From Salinivibrio costicola subsp. costicola ATCC 33508 = LMG 11651 (GTDB taxonomy: Bacteria > Pseudomonadota > Gammaproteobacteria > Enterobacterales > Vibrionaceae), in NCBI GenBank assembly GCA_000565345.1, contig AQOF01000055.1, positions 1-45,713 on the forward strand: a stretch of 45,713 bases of DNA. Direction: 5' to 3'. The translations under genes were made by a program, and so were the position numbers. A model generated the notes under the pieces. That model searched no databases and had not been told where the DNA came from. It worked only from the letters and a program-made list of their open reading frames with translations. Shown here one piece after another: positions 9,232-17,364 of this stretch (positions are counted from its first letter, which is position 1; every line of letters starts with the position of its first letter).

Positions 9232-9545
9232 GCCACTCTCCTAATTAAGGATATGAAGTATCTTATTTTACGCATTGTGAATGCTTGTTATTTAGTCACC
9301 TTAGACCATGCGATCGCAACTGCCAGCGAGTTGGGCAGACGGAACATAGATAATGTGACGTGGATCCAAGGCTACACCTGAGAGGCGTGTCACACAATAG
9401 GCGACAAGCGATTTGACCATGATTTGACGTGTTTAACACAAGTGTCTTATTGGTGGGAAAATACTGACAGAGGCCGGACAAATCGCCGGCCGTTTTCACG
9501 TGATAAGAGAGTATTAAAGGGGCGTTGGTTATTACAGAGTTGTGG
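9232..9545. other. 314-bp intergenic region (ompA upstream, DUF2786 downstream)
   Basis: A non-coding stretch that must hold the ompA promoter on the minus strand. A 13-bp inverted repeat gcattgtgaatgc sits at 9272-9284, within 55 bases of the ompA start, and is a possible regulator site. A GC-rich hairpin followed by TTTT on the plus strand lies at 9472-9496. No protein of recognisable type is encoded; the 67-residue minus-strand reading frame here has no family features. Confidence 0.5.
9472..9496 (+). terminator. Orphan plus-strand terminator-like hairpin
   Basis: The stem ggccgg / ccggcc (9472-9477, 9486-9491) with an 8-base loop is followed by gtttt on the plus strand. No plus-strand gene lies upstream for it to end, because the flanking genes are both on the minus strand. 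On the minus strand it lacks a T-run. Confidence 0.45.
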
Positions 9546-10247
9546 TTATGATTTTGTGTTACCTGTTAGGCGCTTTTGTGGGCCTTGACCGCTCACAGGG
9601 CGACTAACTGAAATTTCGCGGCCCTTTTTCATGCCACGTTCGTAGTCATCGGTCATTGCCGCCATGGCGTCTTTGAGTTGCTGCTTAAATGTCTCTCGGT
9701 CAATGTTGGCGAACTCTTTATCAATATAGCTTTTGATCTTATCGTCGCTGTCTCGGGCATCAAGCTGTGGCAATTTGTCGAGCGCCCCCTCAAGCCAGCC
9801 GGTCGTGAAAGACTGAACACGACGGGTGACTTGTTGGGTGCTGGTGCCTGAGCCTGCGAAGCTGTTACGAAACTGGCCAATATGTTCATTCATATCGCGA
9901 TACACCACATCAAATGCAAACGCCGCGAAAATAGCCCGGTCGGCATCACCGATAAATTCAGCCTGCTTGAGCCCTTTGTGGTTGACCAATACACACTCGA
10001 CGCCAAAGCGACTATTGATGCCGCGGATAATTTTTAAGATCGATTGGTTAATAGACGCTGGCAACAGCTTCTCAGAGCGCGTTTTACCCATACTGATGAA
10101 GTCAATGTCGTCCTGATCGAGACCATGCTTCCGCATCAGCCGCTCGGCCATTTTAATCGCTTGCGCCGCCTCGTTGACATTGGCGGAATTGCTGAGCTCT
10201 AGACATTTAGCAATTTTTTTGAGCGCTTTGCTTTTCGGATCTGACAT
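9546..10247 (-). CDS. DUF2786 domain protein
   Basis: A 233-residue cytoplasmic protein. The N-terminal 45 residues match the DUF2786 domain pattern (KALKKIAKCLELSNSANVNEAA, then AERLMRKHGLDQDDI). The remainder is the companion region found with it, including an acidic/aromatic core and a basic tail (MKKGREIS). Function is unknown; the fold and charge suggest nucleic-acid or phage-related roles in some relatives, but nothing here proves it. The start ATG is preceded by GGGAAG. It is divergent from the SOS-controlled polB with a 205-bp gap, so the LexA site there might also influence it. Confidence 0.75.
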   Translation of the reverse strand: MSDPKSKALKKIAKCLELSNSANVNEAAQAIKMAERLMRKHGLDQDDIDFISMGKTRSEKLLPASINQSILKIIRGINSRFGVECVLVNHKGLKQAEFIGDADRAIFAAFAFDVVYRDMNEHIGQFRNSFAGSGTSTQQVTRRVQSFTTGWLEGALDKLPQLDARDSDDKIKSYIDKEFANIDRETFKQQLKDAMAAMTDDYERGMKKGREISVSRPVSGQGPQKRLTGNTKS

Positions 10248-10376
10248 TCATACTTCCCGATAACGAACAAACGCGCATTGTATCGCGTCCGCAAGCGACA
10301 ACAAAGGCGAGATTATAATGGGCGTCTCGGCGGAGCACGTTGTTTGGCGGTCATGTGTGTAAAAAGAGGGCCAAAA

Positions 10377-10392
10377 CTGTTTATCTATACAG
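10377..10392 (+). promoter_or_regulatory. LexA box (SOS operator) upstream of polB
   Basis: CTGT-ttatctat-ACAG matches the LexA operator consensus CTGT-N8-ACAG exactly, with an AT-rich core and flanking a/t. It lies 60 bases before the polB GTG start and 84 bases before the ATG alternative. DNA polymerase II is a classic SOS gene in enterobacteria. Confidence 0.85.
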
Positions 10393-10452
10393 TAATTAGC
10401 CACGTTTGTTACACTGTCCTTATCATTCACACGATCCATATCGATAACGCCT

Positions 10453-12843
10453 GTGACTTCATCGACTGCGCCCTATATGCAGCAAGGGTTTGTGATCACG
10501 CGCCAGCAGCGTGATTGGGGCCATACCTCAACCATTGTTTTATGGCTTTCCACGCCAGAAGGCCCGATCAAACTCTGTATTGACGATCAGCACAGTGTGT
10601 TTTTTGTGCCGTTGGAAGAAAAAGCGCGGGTGGAGGCGCTATTACCTGCTATCGATCCCAATGCCTATTGCAAACCGGTACCGCTAACAACCTTCCAACA
10701 TACGCCTGTTGCAGCCTGTTATTTCACCAGTGTTAAACGTGCCCGAGAAGGCCAGAAGGTGATAACGGGGGCCGCTATTGCGCTTTATGAAGGGGATTTA
10801 CGCTTGGCCGATCGTTATCTGATGGAGCGCTATATTTGTGGCAGCTTGTTGTTTACCGGTCAGGCCCGTCAACGTCAGGGCTACCTAGAAGTAACGCAAG
10901 GCAAAGCGAAGCAAGCAGACTATACGCCCACGCTTCATCATGTCTCGTTGGATATCGAGTGTTCACAAAAAGGTCAGCTTTATTCGGTGGGGTTAGACAG
11001 TGAAAAAGACAGTCGCGTGATCATGGTCGGTGCGCCTCAGAACGATGCCCCGGCGTGGATAGAGTGGGTGGATAACGAAGAGGCTTTATTGGTCGCCCTG
11101 GAGCGTTGGTTCGCACAATACGATCCCGACGTAGTGGTGGGCTGGAATGTGATTGATTTTGACTTTCGCCTATTGGTTAAACGCGCGCAACGCTACCAGC
11201 GTGATTTACGCCTTGGTCGCGGCGGGGAACGCGCTTTTTGGCGTGATGGTGGTAGCAATAAGCCGGGCTTTATCAGTTTAGCCGGGCGGGTGGTGATTGA
11301 TGGGATTGATGCGCTAAAAACCGCGACGTATGGGTTCCGATCTTGGGCGCTAGAGGCGGTTGCACAAACGTTATTAGGCGAGGGGAAAGCGATTGATGAT
11401 CCGCATGATCGTATGGCCTCGATTAATCGCATGTTTCATCAGGATAAAATCGCGCTTGCGACTTATAATTTACAAGATTGCCGTTTGGTAAACCGAATCT
11501 TTGATCACACTCACTTACTCGACTTTTTAATCGAGCGCTCGCGCTTAACCGGGGTAGAGCTCGATCGCGTGGGCGGCTCGGTAGCGGCATTCACTAACTT
11601 GTTTTTACCGCGTTTGCATCGTTCCGGTTATGTCGCGCCTAATCTAGCTAGCGAAGGGTGGATCGCGAGCCCTGGTGGTTATGTGATGGACTCCAAACCC
11701 GGCTTATATCACTCAGTGCTGGTGTTGGATTTTAAATCGCTGTATCCCTCGATTATTCGTACCTTTCTTATTGATCCGCTTGGACTCATAGAGGGGTTAA
11801 AAGCACAAGAGGCCGGTCAGGAAGCCGACACGGTTCCTGGGTTTCGAGGCGGTGTTTTTCATCGAGAAAAGCACTACTTACCGGCATTGATTGATGAGTT
11901 GTGGCAAGCGCGTGATCGGGCGAAAAAAGCCGGTGAAAAAGCGTTTTCGCAGGCAATTAAAATTATCATGAATTCCTTCTATGGCGTGTTGGGCTCATCG
12001 GGGTGCCGTTTTTTTGATCATCGCTTGGCATCATCGATTACCATGCGCGGCCATGAGATTATGAAGACCACTCGTGAGTTGATTGGAGCACAAGGCTTTG
12101 AGGTGATCTACGGTGACACAGACTCTACCTTTGTGTCATTGGGGGGAGAAAAAGCAAGCGAGGACGCCGATGCCATCGGGCGAAAGCTTGTTAGCCATGT
12201 GAATCAGTGGTGGTCTCAGCACTTGCAGGAAACCTATGGTCTCGAATCCTTGCTGGAAATTGAATACGAAACCCATTATCAACGCTTTTTAATGCCCACC
12301 ATTCGTGGGCAAGAAACCGGAAGTAAAAAGCGTTATGCAGGACGAATCGTTAATCCTGATACCGGTGAGTCACATTTGGTCTTTAAAGGGTTGGAAACGG
12401 TAAGAACGGATTGGACACCATTGGCGCAACAGTTCCAGCAACAGCTTTATCAACGTGTGTTTGATGGTGATGATGTCGATGCTTTTATTCGCGATGTGGT
12501 CGCCTGTACGCAACAAGGGGAGCGTGATGCTGAGCTGGTGTATCGTAAACGGTTACGACGCCCGATTGCGGAGTATCAGAAAAATGTGCCACCGCACGTG
12601 CGTGCCGCGCGGCTGGCTGACAGTGAAAATCAAAAACGTGGCCGCCCTGAACAGTACCAACGGGGGGGATGGATTGAGTATGTGATCACGGTTAATGGGC
12701 CTGAGCCGTGTATGTATCGGCGTAGCCCGATGGATTATCAACATTATATTGATAAACAGCTTAAACCGATTGCTGATGGCATCCTGCCGTTTATTGGTAA
12801 AGAGTTCGACACCTTGGCGCTACCGCAATTGGGGTTGTTCTAA
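10453..12843 (+). CDS. polB: DNA polymerase II
   Basis: Family B DNA polymerase used for SOS-induced translesion and restart synthesis. The exonuclease motif I is S-L-D-I-E near residue 167, and motif II reads VVGWNVIDFDFRLL. The polymerase motifs are LDFKSLYPSII (~430), the Kx6-7-YG region IKIIMNSFYGVLG and the catalytic Y-G-D-T-D-S-T (~553). Late conserved blocks FKGLETVRTDWTPLAQ and YRKRLRRP are typical of Pol II. The end Q-L-G-L-F is a clamp-binding peptide. The start is uncertain: GTG at 10453 gives 796 residues, and ATG at 10477 (MQQGFVITR) aligns better with E. coli PolB and gives 788. Neither has a good ribosome site. It is controlled by the LexA box upstream. The gene is intact. Confidence 0.93.
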   Translation: MTSSTAPYMQQGFVITRQQRDWGHTSTIVLWLSTPEGPIKLCIDDQHSVFFVPLEEKARVEALLPAIDPNAYCKPVPLTTFQHTPVAACYFTSVKRAREGQKVITGAAIALYEGDLRLADRYLMERYICGSLLFTGQARQRQGYLEVTQGKAKQADYTPTLHHVSLDIECSQKGQLYSVGLDSEKDSRVIMVGAPQNDAPAWIEWVDNEEALLVALERWFAQYDPDVVVGWNVIDFDFRLLVKRAQRYQRDLRLGRGGERAFWRDGGSNKPGFISLAGRVVIDGIDALKTATYGFRSWALEAVAQTLLGEGKAIDDPHDRMASINRMFHQDKIALATYNLQDCRLVNRIFDHTHLLDFLIERSRLTGVELDRVGGSVAAFTNLFLPRLHRSGYVAPNLASEGWIASPGGYVMDSKPGLYHSVLVLDFKSLYPSIIRTFLIDPLGLIEGLKAQEAGQEADTVPGFRGGVFHREKHYLPALIDELWQARDRAKKAGEKAFSQAIKIIMNSFYGVLGSSGCRFFDHRLASSITMRGHEIMKTTRELIGAQGFEVIYGDTDSTFVSLGGEKASEDADAIGRKLVSHVNQWWSQHLQETYGLESLLEIEYETHYQRFLMPTIRGQETGSKKRYAGRIVNPDTGESHLVFKGLETVRTDWTPLAQQFQQQLYQRVFDGDDVDAFIRDVVACTQQGERDAELVYRKRLRRPIAEYQKNVPPHVRAARLADSENQKRGRPEQYQRGGWIEYVITVNGPEPCMYRRSPMDYQHYIDKQLKPIADGILPFIGKEFDTLALPQLGLF

Positions 12844-12942
12844 GCACGCTTGATCGTTTGTCTTGTTCGGGCAGTTTTTAACGCGCGACTTGCAATTGTG
12901 TCTGCCACCCGCTTGAATGAAAGAATCAGCAGGGAGGATGAC

Positions 12943-13209
12943 GTGGAACAGCTCGATTTCTTCGAGGTGCCGAGTCCGTGCAAAGGCATCTGTCAGGTCA
13001 ATAACAAAGGTTACTGCAAAGGATGCTTTCGCAGTCGCGATGAGCGCTTTTATTGGTATGACTTTACCAACGAGCAAAAGCGCAATGTGGTTCGCTTATG
13101 CCACCAGCGTTATTTGCGCATTATGCGTGCCAAACGCCAACAGACACAGGAAACCGCCTTAGAGCCGGAAACTCTTCCACATCAGCCTTCGCTGTTTGAT
13201 GACAGCTAA
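12943..13209 (+). CDS. DUF1289 family cysteine-motif protein
   Basis: A small (88-residue) protein of the DUF1289 family, related to E. coli YdhL. The hallmark is the four-cysteine block C-K-G-I-C...Y-C-K-G-C-F-R (residues ~10-28), likely a metal-binding knuckle, followed by a W-Y-D segment and a basic stretch ending in an acidic tail. I chose GTG at 12943 (V/M-E-Q-L-D-F-F) because AGGGAGG lies seven bases before it. A longer open frame from 12850 has no ribosome site. It starts about 100 bases after polB and may be co-transcribed with it. Function unknown. Confidence 0.8.
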   Translation: MEQLDFFEVPSPCKGICQVNNKGYCKGCFRSRDERFYWYDFTNEQKRNVVRLCHQRYLRIMRAKRQQTQETALEPETLPHQPSLFDDS

Positions 13210-13274
13210 CATCCCAGCGAATACTTCGGCCGGAGTGCTTGGTACGCAAAGCGTGCTACTTATAATGTTTAAAC

Positions 13275-13303
13275 ACAAAAAAGGCGCCCCTGAGGACGCC
13301 TGA
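13275..13303 (-). terminator. Terminator of rplY
   Basis: On the minus strand, the stem aggcgtcc / ggGcgcct (one G-T pair) is followed by TTTTTTGTG. It lies 30 bases after the rplY stop. Confidence 0.75.
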
Positions 13304-13331
13304 TCTCATTCCATCTTTATCGACACAGCGA

Positions 13332-13613
13332 TTAGATGCGGATGAAGTCCATGTGTTCAACTTTTGGCTTGAACGGGTGACGTTGGATGTCTTGTGGCTT
13401 CACTTTTACTTCTTGGCCATCAATAACCAGGATGATGCCTTCGTAGAATTCAGGCTTATCCATTTGGTTAACCACAACAGGGTGGTTCAGTGCGATAGAT
13501 ACAGGCTCTTGGTTGCCACCGTAAACAATCGCAGGGAATTTTTTCTGATGACGTAGGCGGCGGCTCGCACCTTTACCCTTTTCTGTACGTACTTCAGCTT
13601 CGAATTTAAACAT
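13332..13613 (-). CDS. rplY: 50S ribosomal protein L25
   Basis: The short (93-residue) gammaproteobacterial form of L25, which binds 5S rRNA in the large ribosomal subunit. Conserved parts are the E-V-R-T-E-K-G-K-G-A-S-R-R-L-R N-terminus, F-P-A-I-V-Y-G-G, N-Q-M-D-K-P-E-F-Y-E, and the end H-P-F-K-P-K-V-E-H-M-D-F-I-R-I. A purine-rich ribosome site (AGAGAG) precedes the ATG. It lies downstream of radD on the same strand with 140 bases between, and the pair radD-rplY is also adjacent in E. coli. Own terminator downstream. Confidence 0.96.
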   Translation of the reverse strand: MFKFEAEVRTEKGKGASRRLRHQKKFPAIVYGGNQEPVSIALNHPVVVNQMDKPEFYEGIILVIDGQEVKVKPQDIQRHPFKPKVEHMDFIRI

Positions 13614-13753
13614 AATTAATAACTCTCTTTAGAGTGAAAAAATAGCACTGAGCGTAGCGACCTAACTCAGTACCCAAAAACGAGCGCGGATAGTAGCACT
13701 GGTTGCGCGCGAAAACAAGCGTCATCGGTGCGCAGAAGGCCTGCTTGCGCGTG

Positions 13754-15554
13754 TTAGTCGGCTTCTGCAAAGGCTTGCCCACGACTTTGTGCCAACATCG
13801 CCTGCAATCTGTCTTGGCTAATAAAACTATCGACATCAAAGATCTTCTGGCGCAGATGCCAAAAACGGCCTTGTTTGCGTGCAATGACAAAATCAGGCGG
13901 ACGAAATCGATGTTGTGACGCTGTCACTTTAGTGGGCGCGGTATCGGTGAAGGGACGATGGCGATCGACTAAATGTGGGCGAACAAACCGTGCTAAAAAG
14001 TCGTGTTTCTGTTTCTTGGTCGCAAGTGGCCAGACTTCATGTAAATCGTTGCCATCGTTGGTGTGATAGGTCACTTTTAACTGCGGTTTTTGGTAGCGGT
14101 TTTTGCCCGCTGTGAGGGTCATATCGACACACGCCACCACAAGTGCGTCTTTGAGTTTGAGTGCCTCACGCAGTTTTTTATCTGGATCGATTAACGGTGC
14201 GTCGCATTGGTGGCAGCGGCGGGCGGCAATATCGTTATCGGCGCCGCATTCATCGCAAAATTTAGCGCGAAACCGATAGCCGCAGATTTCACGCTCCCCG
14301 GTCTCGTCTTCAAAATACCCTTGGCATTGGCGACCGTAATGCTCAAGTAAAAAGCCATTGTCATCCAGTTTGCCCCAAAAGCTATTGTTAAACCCGCACG
14401 CAGGGCAAGGAATAGTGACTAACTCGCTGTCGCTATCGGGTTTAGGCATACCAATTTCGGGCTGATACAGGTCGTAAACATTGCCGGCATAATCAAGGAT
14501 AAGACAGTCTTTTTTTCCGGGCGCTAATCGCAATCCACGACCGGCTATTTGCTGATAAAGGCTCACTGATTCCGTGGGACGTAATATTGCAATCAAGTCC
14601 ACATGAGGGGCATCAAACCCCGTGGTGAGAACGGAGACATTGACCAAGTATTTCAGTGCTTTTCGTTTAAACGCCTCTATAAGACGATCTCGTTCAAGAC
14701 CAGGGGTGTCGCCGATGATCAGCGCGGCGCTGTCTTTAGGAAGATAGGTGATGATTTCTTTGGCATGGTTGACGGTTCGCAGCGAAAATCATCAACCCTT
14801 GGCGCGGGCGCGCATACTCAAGGATTTGTTCGACAATTTGCGGGGTGGCACGCGGGGCATTGGCGACGACCTTATCGAGATCCGCGTCACGGTAGTAGCC
14901 GCTGGCTGTGCGTGAGACTTGTGAAAAATCATAGCTAAGAAGCGGTGCATCCAAAACATGGGCCGGGGTTAAAAACCCTTCATCCAAAAGATGGCTAATG
15001 GGCAGTTCGAAGACGCAATCGCGAAAAAAACGGGTGTCAGTGGTGCGGGCTTTACCACTAGTGTGGTACTGATAAATCCAACCTTGTCCTAACCGATATG
15101 GCGTAGCGGTTAACCCGAGTACTTTTAGACCGGGATTGACATGTTGTAGGTGCTGAATAACACGACGATAACTGCTGTCTTCGTTGTCAGGAACGCGGTG
15201 GCACTCGTCGATCACCAGCAGCGAGAATTGGTCGGCAAAGGCGTCGAGGTTGCGTACGACCGATTGTACCGAGGCGAACACGACCTTTTCATTTGATTCC
15301 TTACGTCCTAAACCAGCGGAGAAAATACCGCCGGTGAGCCCATAGCCTTCATACTTGGCGTGGTTCTGCTCGACAAGCTCTTTAACATGCGCCAAGACCA
15401 GAACTCGGCCTTTGGCAATACGCGCTAATTCAGCGATCACCAAACTTTTCCCGGCGCCCGTGGGTAGCACGGCAACGGCAGGCGATGTATGACGGCGAAA
15501 ATAGTGCAGGACGGCTTTAACAGCGTCAGACTGGTACGGACGTAAGGTATACAT
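13754..15554 (-). pseudogene. radD: RadD (YejH) DEAD/DEAH helicase, one frameshift
   Basis: A superfamily-2 helicase-like ATPase involved in double-strand-break repair and RecA-dependent recombination. The N-terminal part shows motif I L-P-T-G-A-G-K-S, motif II D-E-C-H and motif III G-L-T-A-T-P. The C-terminal part shows V-L-T-T-G-F-D-A-P, motif VI Q-Q-I-A-G-R-G-L-R, then zinc-type cysteine pairs (C-P-A-C-G, C-D-E-C-G, C-H-Q-C-D). The frame breaks near 14777. FAA is followed by R-Q-P-C to a stop, while removing one A from gcgaacc gives F-A-A-T-V-N-H-A-K-E-I, as in E. coli, and a total of 599 residues. ATG at 15554 aligns with E. coli, although a terminator T-run touches it. One of only two clear single-base gains in the window. 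Confidence 0.88.
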
Positions 15555-15560
15555 AATCAA

Positions 15561-15584
15561 AAAACGGCCTAAGTGAGGCCGTTT
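15561..15584 (-). terminator. Terminator of the GNAT gene, touching the radD start
   Basis: On the minus strand, the stem aaacggcct / aggccgttt is followed by TTTT and then GATT-ATG of radD. It is about 80 bases after the GNAT stop. Confidence 0.7.
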
Positions 15585-15626
15585 AGTTTACTGACTTGTT
15601 CGCTCAGGTACAGACTATTTATACCC

Positions 15627-15656
15627 AACCGATAAATTTATCCCTAACCGATAAAT
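15627..15656. repeat. Two direct repeats of AACCGATAAAT
   Basis: AACCGATAAAT occurs at 15627-15637 and again at 15646-15656, a 19-base period, with cccn before each. They lie between the GNAT stop and the terminator. They might be a tandem regulator site for radD; nothing confirms this. Confidence 0.4.
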
Positions 15657-15665
15657 CACGGTCCA

Positions 15666-16127
15666 TTATAGCCGTTTCGTGAAAATACAATGCTGACGGC
15701 GTGGTTGGTAATCAAACTGCTCGTAAAACAGGCGAGCGCCTTTGTTACCAATGTTCATTTCTAAAATCACGGCCACACACTGCCTTGTTTTGGCTTGCTT
15801 TTCTACCTCAGGGATCACTTGCGAACCCACGCCTTGACGGCGCCAGGTTTGCTGAATGAAAAACTGATCGATCACACCGACGCTGCCGCCATTTTCGACA
15901 CTAAAACTATAGGCTAAGACGATAAACCCGATCGTATCCGTTCTTCTTTCGTGCTCAACATCAATCAGAAATACATCGCCACGCTCGGGTTGTGACAATA
16001 GTGTGTTAAAGGTAGAAACCACCGGCTCGCGATCAAACGGCAAGGCCTCATGCTCATGTTGTTCGCGCGAGAGTGTGAGTAAGGTTTCCAGGGTATCGAC
16101 GTCAGGGCGGCGAAGAGAGACAATCAT
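15666..16127 (-). CDS. GNAT family N-acetyltransferase
   Basis: A 153-residue acetyl-CoA dependent acetyltransferase. The acetyl-CoA pyrophosphate loop is R-R-Q-G-V-G-S-Q (about residues 112-119), preceded by the beta-strand D-Q-F-F-I-Q and followed by an E-x-N-x-x-N-x-G-A-R-x-F-Y-E segment (about 125-140) that is typical of the fold's motif B. Substrate unknown. The start ATG at 16127 has AAGGAA upstream. It is inserted between radD and rsuA, which are neighbours in E. coli. Confidence 0.8.
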   Translation of the reverse strand: MIVSLRRPDVDTLETLLTLSREQHEHEALPFDREPVVSTFNTLLSQPERGDVFLIDVEHERRTDTIGFIVLAYSFSVENGGSVGVIDQFFIQQTWRRQGVGSQVIPEVEKQAKTRQCVAVILEMNIGNKGARLFYEQFDYQPRRQHCIFTKRL

Positions 16128-16373
16128 GGTGTTTCCTTTTTATCACTGATTGGTCAAGACGACCGTATCATACTCGCCAAGTCGGTAGGCTCAATCTCGG
16201 TGCGTTTTTCGATTAGCACGATGTGACAGACTCGGCGTCTCAACAAAAAGCGTTTGGTAGTGCTTGTATGACTAACGCATGTCACCGACAATGAGAGTGA
16301 GTGTATCTTATTGCTTTCAGTTTTGCCGCCAAATCTAGTAAAACTTGATCTGTGTCTTCGTGGCGATGTGACG

Positions 16374-16379
16374 TATAAT
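16374..16379 (+). promoter_or_regulatory. Perfect -10 hexamer upstream of rsuA
   Basis: TATAAT lies 32 bases before the rsuA ATG. The best -35-like hexamer (TTGATC 16345-16350) is 23 bases away, too far for a standard sigma-70 promoter, so either an activator is used or the -35 is weak. Confidence 0.45.
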
Positions 16380-16410
16380 CGCCGCAAACATAGGTGTAAT
16401 GAATGGTAAT

Positions 16411-17082
16411 ATGCGGATAGATAAATTTTTATGTGAAACCCTAGGGGTAACACGAAAGCAAGCTGGCCGAGTGCTGAAAAGTGAAAGCGTCACCATCGAT
16501 GGTGAGATCGTAAAATCTGGCGCCATCAAAGTCGGTAAAACCGCGGATGTGCAATTTGAGGGACGATCGTTAACCTTGTCTGGCCCACGCTACTTTATGA
16601 TGCATAAACCTGCGGGCGTGGTGTGTTCACACGAAGATGCCTTTAATCCCACGATATTTGTTTTGCTCGATGAAGTGAACGCAGAAAAGCTGCATATAGC
16701 GGGTCGCCTGGATGCAGACACAACAGGCTTATTGTTACTGACCGACGACGGCCAATGGTCTCACCGTATCACGTCACCCAAGCATCAGTGTACAAAAACG
16801 TACCGGGTGTGGTTAGCCGATCCGATCAGTGCAGATACGGCGAGTCAGTTTGAGCAGGGTGTGATGTTACGCAGTGAGCAGCAAGCGACATTGCCCGCGA
16901 AGCTCGAGCAGGTGGGTGAGTATGAAGCCTTATTGACGATTCAAGAGGGTAAATATCACCAAGTGAAACGTATGTTTGCCGCAGTCGGTAACAAAGTAGA
17001 CGCTTTGCATCGCGAATCTGTGGGTGCGCTTGAGCTCGATGACACGCTCGAGCCTGGCGAATATCGCCCTCTCACCGAATGA
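16411..17082 (+). CDS. rsuA: 16S rRNA pseudouridine-516 synthase
   Basis: Converts U516 of 16S rRNA to pseudouridine. It has an N-terminal S4 RNA-binding domain (residues 1-50, MRIDKF, VTIDGEIV) and a catalytic domain with Asp101 in H-I-A-G-R-L-D-A-D-T-T-G-L. Later blocks Q-W-S-H-R-I-T-S-P, K-T-Y-R-V and E-G-K-Y-H-Q-V-K-R-M-F are those of RsuA. ATG at 16411 matches the E. coli start; an ATG four codons earlier is possible. The frame stops at P-L-T-E-TGA. Skipping one T there continues as E-E-I-A-L-L-A-stop (to 17104), which matches the E. coli tail P-L-T-E-E-E-I-A, so the 3' end probably carries one more single-base error. This loss would be harmless. Confidence 0.93.
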   Translation: MRIDKFLCETLGVTRKQAGRVLKSESVTIDGEIVKSGAIKVGKTADVQFEGRSLTLSGPRYFMMHKPAGVVCSHEDAFNPTIFVLLDEVNAEKLHIAGRLDADTTGLLLLTDDGQWSHRITSPKHQCTKTYRVWLADPISADTASQFEQGVMLRSEQQATLPAKLEQVGEYEALLTIQEGKYHQVKRMFAAVGNKVDALHRESVGALELDDTLEPGEYRPLTE

Positions 17083-17163
17083 AGAAATTGCCTTGTTGGC
17101 ATAATCTTGTTGGCATAATTAAGTATGACACCTTAGATCCCACCTAGGGCAACGATCGATCCG

Positions 17164-17190
17164 AAAGCACAGTTCTCGCTGTGCTTTTTC
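17164..17190 (+). terminator. Terminator of rsuA
   Basis: A 9-bp stem (aaagcacag / ctgtgcttt) with a 6-base loop and a T-run, about 80 bases after the rsuA stop. Confidence 0.8.
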
Positions 17191-17364
17191 AATGTGAGCG
17201 AGGTAATTTTTTAAGCGGGTTTTGAACATTGATTTTAAAGACTGGTGTTAAAGATTGGTGATGAAAAGAAAGACATTCTTTCCCACTACGCAATAATAAA
17301 TTGTTACACTTTGACCAATCTCACGTTATTTCCCTTTTTCCTGTCTTTTACGTTAAGGAGTGTT

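Noticed and set aside
9296-9499. 67-residue minus-strand frame between ompA and the DUF2786 gene
   Set aside because: Poor composition, no ribosome site, crosses the hairpin at 9472-9496.
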